A stretch of DNA of 64,000 bases from Telmatactis stephensoni. Its lineage: Eukaryota > Cnidaria > Anthozoa > Actiniaria > Isophelliidae. The DNA is taken from positions 191,001 to 255,000 of the forward strand of contig JALIZF010001483.1 in the NCBI GenBank assembly GCA_029948255.1, read 5' to 3'. This document shows, one piece after another, positions 60,901-64,000 of this stretch (its first letter is position 1; every line of letters begins with the position of its first letter). The notes under the pieces were generated by a model that was not told the origin of the DNA, searched no databases, and saw nothing but the letters and a program-made list of their open reading frames with translations. Position numbers and translations under genes: made by a program.

Positions 60901-63659
60901 TTGAAATATTTTAGAACACAGGGAGCCCGATGAAATTCGATCTCAGCGCGCGCGTACGACATACGCAAACGTTATGCGCACGAACGCGCGGGCGTATTAC
61001 CTTGATAGAGAGTGTCTACTTAATGGAAGTTTGTTTATTTCATGGAATATTATCAATTAGTATCAATATTATCAATTAACTTTTAATTGTTTCCAACAAA
61101 TGAAATGGGCAATCAGGCAATATTCATCAAAACTCATTCTGAATCAAACCAATAGAAAATAGACTTGTCCGCTTAAGAGGGCTGAATTTACAGTAAGTAA
61201 ATGCGCGGATGAAAATATCCCAATTGATATTCGCGCTATATAAGTTAATAAATATTATTATTATTATTAAGTATATGTGAAGAACATTTCGGGACCTAAG
61301 CTAGTGTCCAGGTACTACTGTATTGTACAAAATCAATTTGTTATTGATTGTCTTGTAGCACTTCAGACCCTCCATTGGGAACCAGTCCCCCTCAGTCTTC
61401 AGCTTCACCAACAGCCCATGAAAGTACAAGTAGTTGTTCAACATCAATGTCTGGTGACATACGAAGTGTTTTACCAATAGTAAAACAAACAATACCAGAA
61501 ATACATGGCCATTACCCACCATGTGAACCAGAACCACTAGGACAGAAGAAAACTAGCTTACAAAGGTAAAACTTCGCTCTTTGTTTATACCGTAAAACCC
61601 CCCTAAGACCATGGGGACAGCGTCCCCTATAATCACGCAAAAATATTTAGTCTTTTCGCGCGTCACAGATAATTAAAAAAATCTCTTTCACATTCATAAA
61701 AAAAAATCAAAAGTTGCTTTCACGTGGACGCAAAAAGATTTTAGACCTTAAATCACGTTCCGCATCAAAACAAATCAGCCATTCACGTTTTACGCAAAAG
61801 GTATGGGGACCCTGGGGTCCGTCTTAGAGGAAGTTTGATGATGACTTAGCAGGAAAAGTTTGGTACTTATATAGTAGTCCAGTCTGAACAATAGCCATTG
61901 TTGTGTGAATTTATGTTAAAAACATCAATTGGGAATCGCTTGAGCACGGCGGGTCAAGAAAGTTTTACTTATCAACCCTCTAACGTTGAGCCTGAACTGG
62001 ATGGTGAGTGCGTTTTGGGTATATTAGTACGACCATATAGAGTATATTGTATACTGTATTTCCAAAGTTGCAAGACATTTCAAGCAACTCAACACGCGAC
62101 CAAAGTTCCTTTATTACATCTAACTTTCACTGGAAAGTTTTTGCTCATTTCCTATGAAAGGAAGTATCTAGGAAATACCTAGGGAATTGTATTTTCCTAT
62201 TATAGGAACTGGACAAAATGTAGGAAAATTCGTTTTCCTAGATATTTCCTATTTCCTGTCCTTGATTCCACCCTCTTTGCTTTCCTCTCGCCTTTCATAA
62301 ATATGGTGAAGATCGCCGGGACATATGAACAGTATATAGATATTAAAATATAAATAATAAACAGAATAAACAGAGCTTTAAATCTACAACTTGCGTGGTT
62401 TTGCTTCACATTATTCTACATATAAATATAAACAACGTTTTTTTGGAGTCAGTTTATTAGAAACTGTTTGTTGTTGTTTGTCGTTGACCTTGAAAATTAA
62501 ATAAATAATCTTTATATTAGTTCTTATTTGTATTAACAATTATGTACAAACCATGTTTATTGATTTTAGTGATAAATTAAGTTTCAACCTAAAAAACAAT
62601 AAAGTTGATGATGGCTCTTGATGCAACACATCATGGCCTCTGGCATCACTCTTTCATTGATGTTGTTAGATTTCATTTCTGATGCTCTTGAAGAGACATA
62701 GACAAGTTGAAAGCAATTCAAAACAGTAGAGTGCATTTCATATAACCGTGAAACAGTTTGCTAACAAAATAGTGCCAAATCCTCTGTCTTCTATTGTTAA
62801 TTTAGTACAATTTTGTGCAATTCCTTACAAAGATCCTAGCCTAAATATGGTGAAGATCGCCGGACATATTGACAGGATTGTCATTGAGAAATGTGAATGT
62901 AACGTTATAAGTTTGTCTCTGGTCTTTGGATCACCTGGAAAGAAAGAAAATTTCAGTAAAATGAGAAAAGCAATTTTCGTTTACCTACGACTATTTACCA
63001 GTCAAATGTTGATTGAACAACCTGTGTAATGCTAGATCAGTTTTCGTATGACTCTGAAACAAACCGCGCCGTGTCGTGACGGTGTCATTGCCGTCAGTAG
63101 ATTTCATATGACTGTGAAAACGGCACCGCACTGTCACTGCACGGTTACGGCAGGAATTTCGGATGTTTTTATAGACAACAACTGACACGGTCACGGTACG
63201 GCGCGGTCCATATTACACTCATTCGAAATCTGCTCTCTATATATATAAGAAAAATAAAATTCCTGCCGTAACTGCAACCATGCCGTGACCGAACCGTTTT
63301 CACAGTAATTCCAAACTGCTTTATCCTATCTCTTAGGACGATGATTTTTCGCGACATCGATCGTCTAATTCAACCACAGAAAGTTATCGACAAAGTCGTG
63401 TACGATCTGGACGCGTTGTTGAAACAAGACAACACTGAACCTACACTGAACCCACAACCAGACAACGTGTCAAGAAAAGGCAGCGCTAGCAGTAATTCAA
63501 GGTTGGTAACTTCGTCAAGTATCTTCCATCTATTTATCCAACACATTCAATGTTATTATTAGTACTTCAGATTCAGAGAGAATGTCAAGTGATGACAGCA
63601 GCAGGTCTTTGAAGTTTGAATCTCGCTTTGAATGTGGTAACTTACGTAAAGCTATACAG
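48991..63659 (+). CDS. AGTPBP1: Cytosolic carboxypeptidase 1 (AGTPBP1/CCP1/Nna1), N-terminal 640 residues, gene continues past window
   Basis: Fifteen coding exons: 48991-49019, 50289-50425, 51078-51145, 53632-53695, 54951-55091, 55510-55641, 56067-56160, 56496-56533, 56757-56903, 57219-57293, 58285-58643, 60131-60297, 61359-61565, 63337-63501, 63563-63659. All phases agree and 640 residues result. The N-terminal half forms ARM-like helices with CCP1 hallmarks: LGKSGAVSVLFKI, ALDVIAALVKSK, FSDWHRTD and ILRRCFPKNRLPIP. A Ser/Glu-rich disordered stretch follows, then FRDIDRLIQPQKVIDKVVYD and FESRFECGNLRKAIQ, which begins the conserved CCP N-domain. The zinc carboxypeptidase domain is to the right of the window and cannot be assessed. 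CCP1 removes glutamates from tubulin tails and other proteins. The start may be this ATG or the Met two codons on (MSKSG, closer to human MSKLK). Confidence 0.96.
49463..49831. mobile_element. DNA transposon remnant with TIRs and ~7-8 bp duplication (hAT-like)
   Basis: The left end CCCGGGGGGACTCCATTGT and right end ACAATGGAGTCCCCTGGG are inverted, with AGGATCAGG / CCTGATCCT next inside. TTCTAGA lies directly outside both ends. The duplication length suggests hAT, but this is only an inference. Confidence 0.65.
51000..51062. repeat. Perfect hairpin before AGTPBP1 exon 3
   Basis: AATAAGAAAACATTAATGT, then TTCAGCACTCA / TGAGTGCTGAA and the inverse arm form a stem of about 30 bases ending 15 bases before the acceptor at 51077. 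Confidence 0.75.
51283..53550 (-). mobile_element. 5'-truncated, inactivated LINE (CR1/L2/jockey-like) in AGTPBP1 intron 3, antisense
   Basis: The minus strand encodes the LINE region before the reverse transcriptase (about 53477-52818, with NKATGLDKISARMLKD and FPKIWKLARVMPVHKSGG), the palm (52706-52272, with AIFLDLAKAFDTVNH, GVAQGSILGPLLFIIYMNNL and the catalytic LFADDTVLY) and the C-terminal part (52241-51540, with SYKYLGVVINKNLTW). A frameshift near 52818-52706, a stop at 52272 and the missing endonuclease show it is dead. It ends in an (ATT)n tail at 51280-51304, as in CR1/L2-type elements. Confidence 0.85.
53822..54119. mobile_element. Foldback MITE, 298 bp
   Basis: The arms of about 62 bases begin TAGCTATTTCAAAAAAGGTT at the left and end in the inverse at the right, and include GGTGAATGGnnAATGGCAAT and GGTGATTGCAC. 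It lies in an AGTPBP1 intron. Confidence 0.75.
54400..54765. repeat. 18-bp minisatellite, about 20 units
   Basis: The unit is GTGTCTGTAATACTGGGG, with GGTT and TGTGG variants arranged in higher-order groups of about three units. It makes a long spurious open frame on the minus strand. It lies in an AGTPBP1 intron. Confidence 0.9.
55340..55460. repeat. (TTTA/TTCA)n microsatellite
   Basis: CATTCATTCATT units turn into TTTATTTATT units upstream of the acceptor of AGTPBP1 exon 55510-55641. Confidence 0.85.
55710..55930. repeat. (CAGA)n-based minisatellite
   Basis: CAGACAGACAG runs are separated by TAGGCATnCATCCAGA-like spacers, with a period near 40 bases. The open frames on the minus strand here are compositional. 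Confidence 0.85.
57294..58284 (+). other. AGTPBP1 intron before exon 58285-58643
   Basis: No repeat ends or coding segments were recognised in this interval. Confidence 0.4.
59297..59445. mobile_element. GAGTG-family MITE, copy 1 in the minisatellite
   Basis: GAGTGATTTTCATCGGACTG and its inverse at the other end are flanked by TA. The empty site is seen in neighbouring minisatellite units (CTATTGTGTAG). The core is AACAAAAGAAAAC. Confidence 0.85.
59488..59628. mobile_element. GAGTG-family MITE, copy 2
   Basis: The ends GAGTGGTTTTCATAAACCCG and CGGGTTTATGAAAATCACTC are flanked by TA, with an inverted core GTTTTCTATTG. It shares its right TA (59629-59630) with copy 3. Confidence 0.85.
59631..59776. 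mobile_element. GAGTG-family MITE, copy 3
   Basis: GAGTGATTTTCATTTGACCG at the left and the inverse at the right are flanked by TA. The core is AACAAAAGAAAACAATGG. Confidence 0.85.
59903..60053. mobile_element. GAGTG-family MITE, copy 4 (copy 1 type, inverted)
   Basis: The ends are GAGTGATTTTCACCGAACTG and CAGTCCGATGAAAATCACTC. The interior is the reverse complement of copy 1, including TAATAGTCAGTGTTTAATAG. It is flanked by TA. Confidence 0.85.
60298..61358 (+). other. AGTPBP1 intron before exon 61359-61565
   Basis: It contains two spaced copies of CGGTGCTAG (60480, 60845), CG-rich sequence at 60940-61000 and a retroposon tail at 61199-61270. No exon was recognised. Confidence 0.5.
61199..61270 (+). 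mobile_element. Retroposon 3' tail related to the one in the 13.6-kb palindrome
   Basis: CGCGCTATATAAGTTAATAA followed by (ATT)n matches the tail at 13627-13665. AAGTA lies at both borders as a possible target duplication. Confidence 0.6.
61592..61831 (-). mobile_element. Dispersed repeat, copy 2 (reverse complement of 12040-12250)
   Basis: Ends with CCTAAGAC / GTCTTAG suggest short terminal inverted repeats. The shared interior blocks are listed under copy 1. Confidence 0.65.
62296..62335 (+). repeat. Direct repeat within one AGTPBP1 intron (second copy 62838-62876)
   Basis: AAATATGGTGAAGATCGCCG followed by GGACATATGAACAG recurs about 540 bases downstream with small changes. Between them, at 62727, lies one end of a GAGTG-family MITE (GAGTGCATTTCATATAACCG) whose other end was not found. 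Confidence 0.6.
63033..63325. mobile_element. Cluster of 'GTATGACTGTGAAAA' MITEs
   Basis: One full copy spans about 63098-63238 (TAGATTTCATATGACTGTGA ... TCGAAATCTGCTCT). Partial copies lie on either side (63033-63097, 63255-63325). The right partial copy ends about 12 bases before the acceptor of AGTPBP1 exon 63337-63501. Confidence 0.65.
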
Positions 63660-63759
63660 GTTTGTTCACTGTTTTCCGTATCCTTTACTTAGTCCGTAGA
63701 GCAGATTTCGTATGAATGATAACAGCACACGATTGGGTCGTGGGCCAATATATAAGAAT

Positions 63760-63890
63760 TTTGAGTTACGTTTGATTGTTACTGAGTGGTTACTTTACGG
63801 TGAAATTACGTTACAGAGAAGTTACGTTACGGCGAAGTTACGTTAGAGAAAAGTTACCTTGTGTTACGAAGAATTTACGTTACTGAGAAA
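63760..63890 (+). repeat. Degenerate GAAGTTACGTTA tandem repeat
   Basis: About eight units of (G/A)A(A/G)TTACGTTA with variable spacing lie in the AGTPBP1 intron at the right edge. A partial MITE end (AGAGCAGATTTCGTATGA) lies at 63700. Confidence 0.6.
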
Positions 63891-64000
63891 ATCGAACCAT
63901 ATCGTTTCTGACTCTTAAAAAAAACGTGGTCTAATAGTTCAGGATCCACGTGTCGTGCCATGAGTTATACGTAATCTAGTCCATACTACATCAGCAGTAA

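Overview
The window is nuclear DNA of an invertebrate animal. It is AT-rich, all genes are split by introns with GT/AG borders, and the proteins are clearly metazoan (Homer, GOLPH3, NUDT17, cytosolic carboxypeptidase 1, a multi-PDZ scaffold, a CLC transporter). Intron positions are vertebrate-like, introns run from about 70 bases to 2.5 kb, and many small foldback DNA transposons are present. A cnidarian, probably an anthozoan, is my best guess. That rests on general resemblance only; a sponge or another early-branching or marine invertebrate cannot be excluded. Nothing bacterial, viral or plasmid-like was seen. Layout: (1) 1-11972, plus strand, the 3' ten exons of a giant PDZD2/pro-IL16-like scaffold with seven PDZ domains and a 4.9-kb exon encoding a disordered proline-rich linker; the gene starts upstream of the window. 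(2) 11973-16838, intergenic, holding a broken duplicate of the PDZ gene's last 80 bases, a purine/pyrimidine hairpin tract and a 1.8-kb palindrome. (3) 16839-18173, minus strand, GOLPH3 (3 exons). (4) About 18.2-27.85 kb, plus strand, Homer, head-to-head with GOLPH3. (5) 29002-42525, minus strand, a 24-exon CLC-type chloride/proton transporter of 840 residues, rebuilt with every splice phase consistent. (6) 42792-46802, plus strand, NUDT17 (6 exons), sharing a 266-base divergent promoter with the CLC gene. (7) 48991 to beyond 63659, plus strand, AGTPBP1/CCP1; 15 coding exons are visible and the catalytic carboxypeptidase part lies beyond the right edge. Functional links: the PDZ scaffold carries four PPxLF motifs, the known ligand class of the Homer EVH1 domain, and the Homer gene starts only about 8 kb downstream. 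The other genes are unrelated housekeeping or neuronal functions: Golgi retention, vesicular chloride/proton exchange, nucleotide hydrolysis and tubulin deglutamylation. The non-coding sequence is unusually rich in structure. It includes a MITE family with constant ends and core but interchangeable arms, an AGTPBP1 exon that has spawned an intronic minisatellite invaded by those MITEs, a Mutator-like foldback with a 10-bp target duplication, a pogo-like TA-flanked element, remnants of two LINEs, and a long palindrome with a retroposon in one arm.
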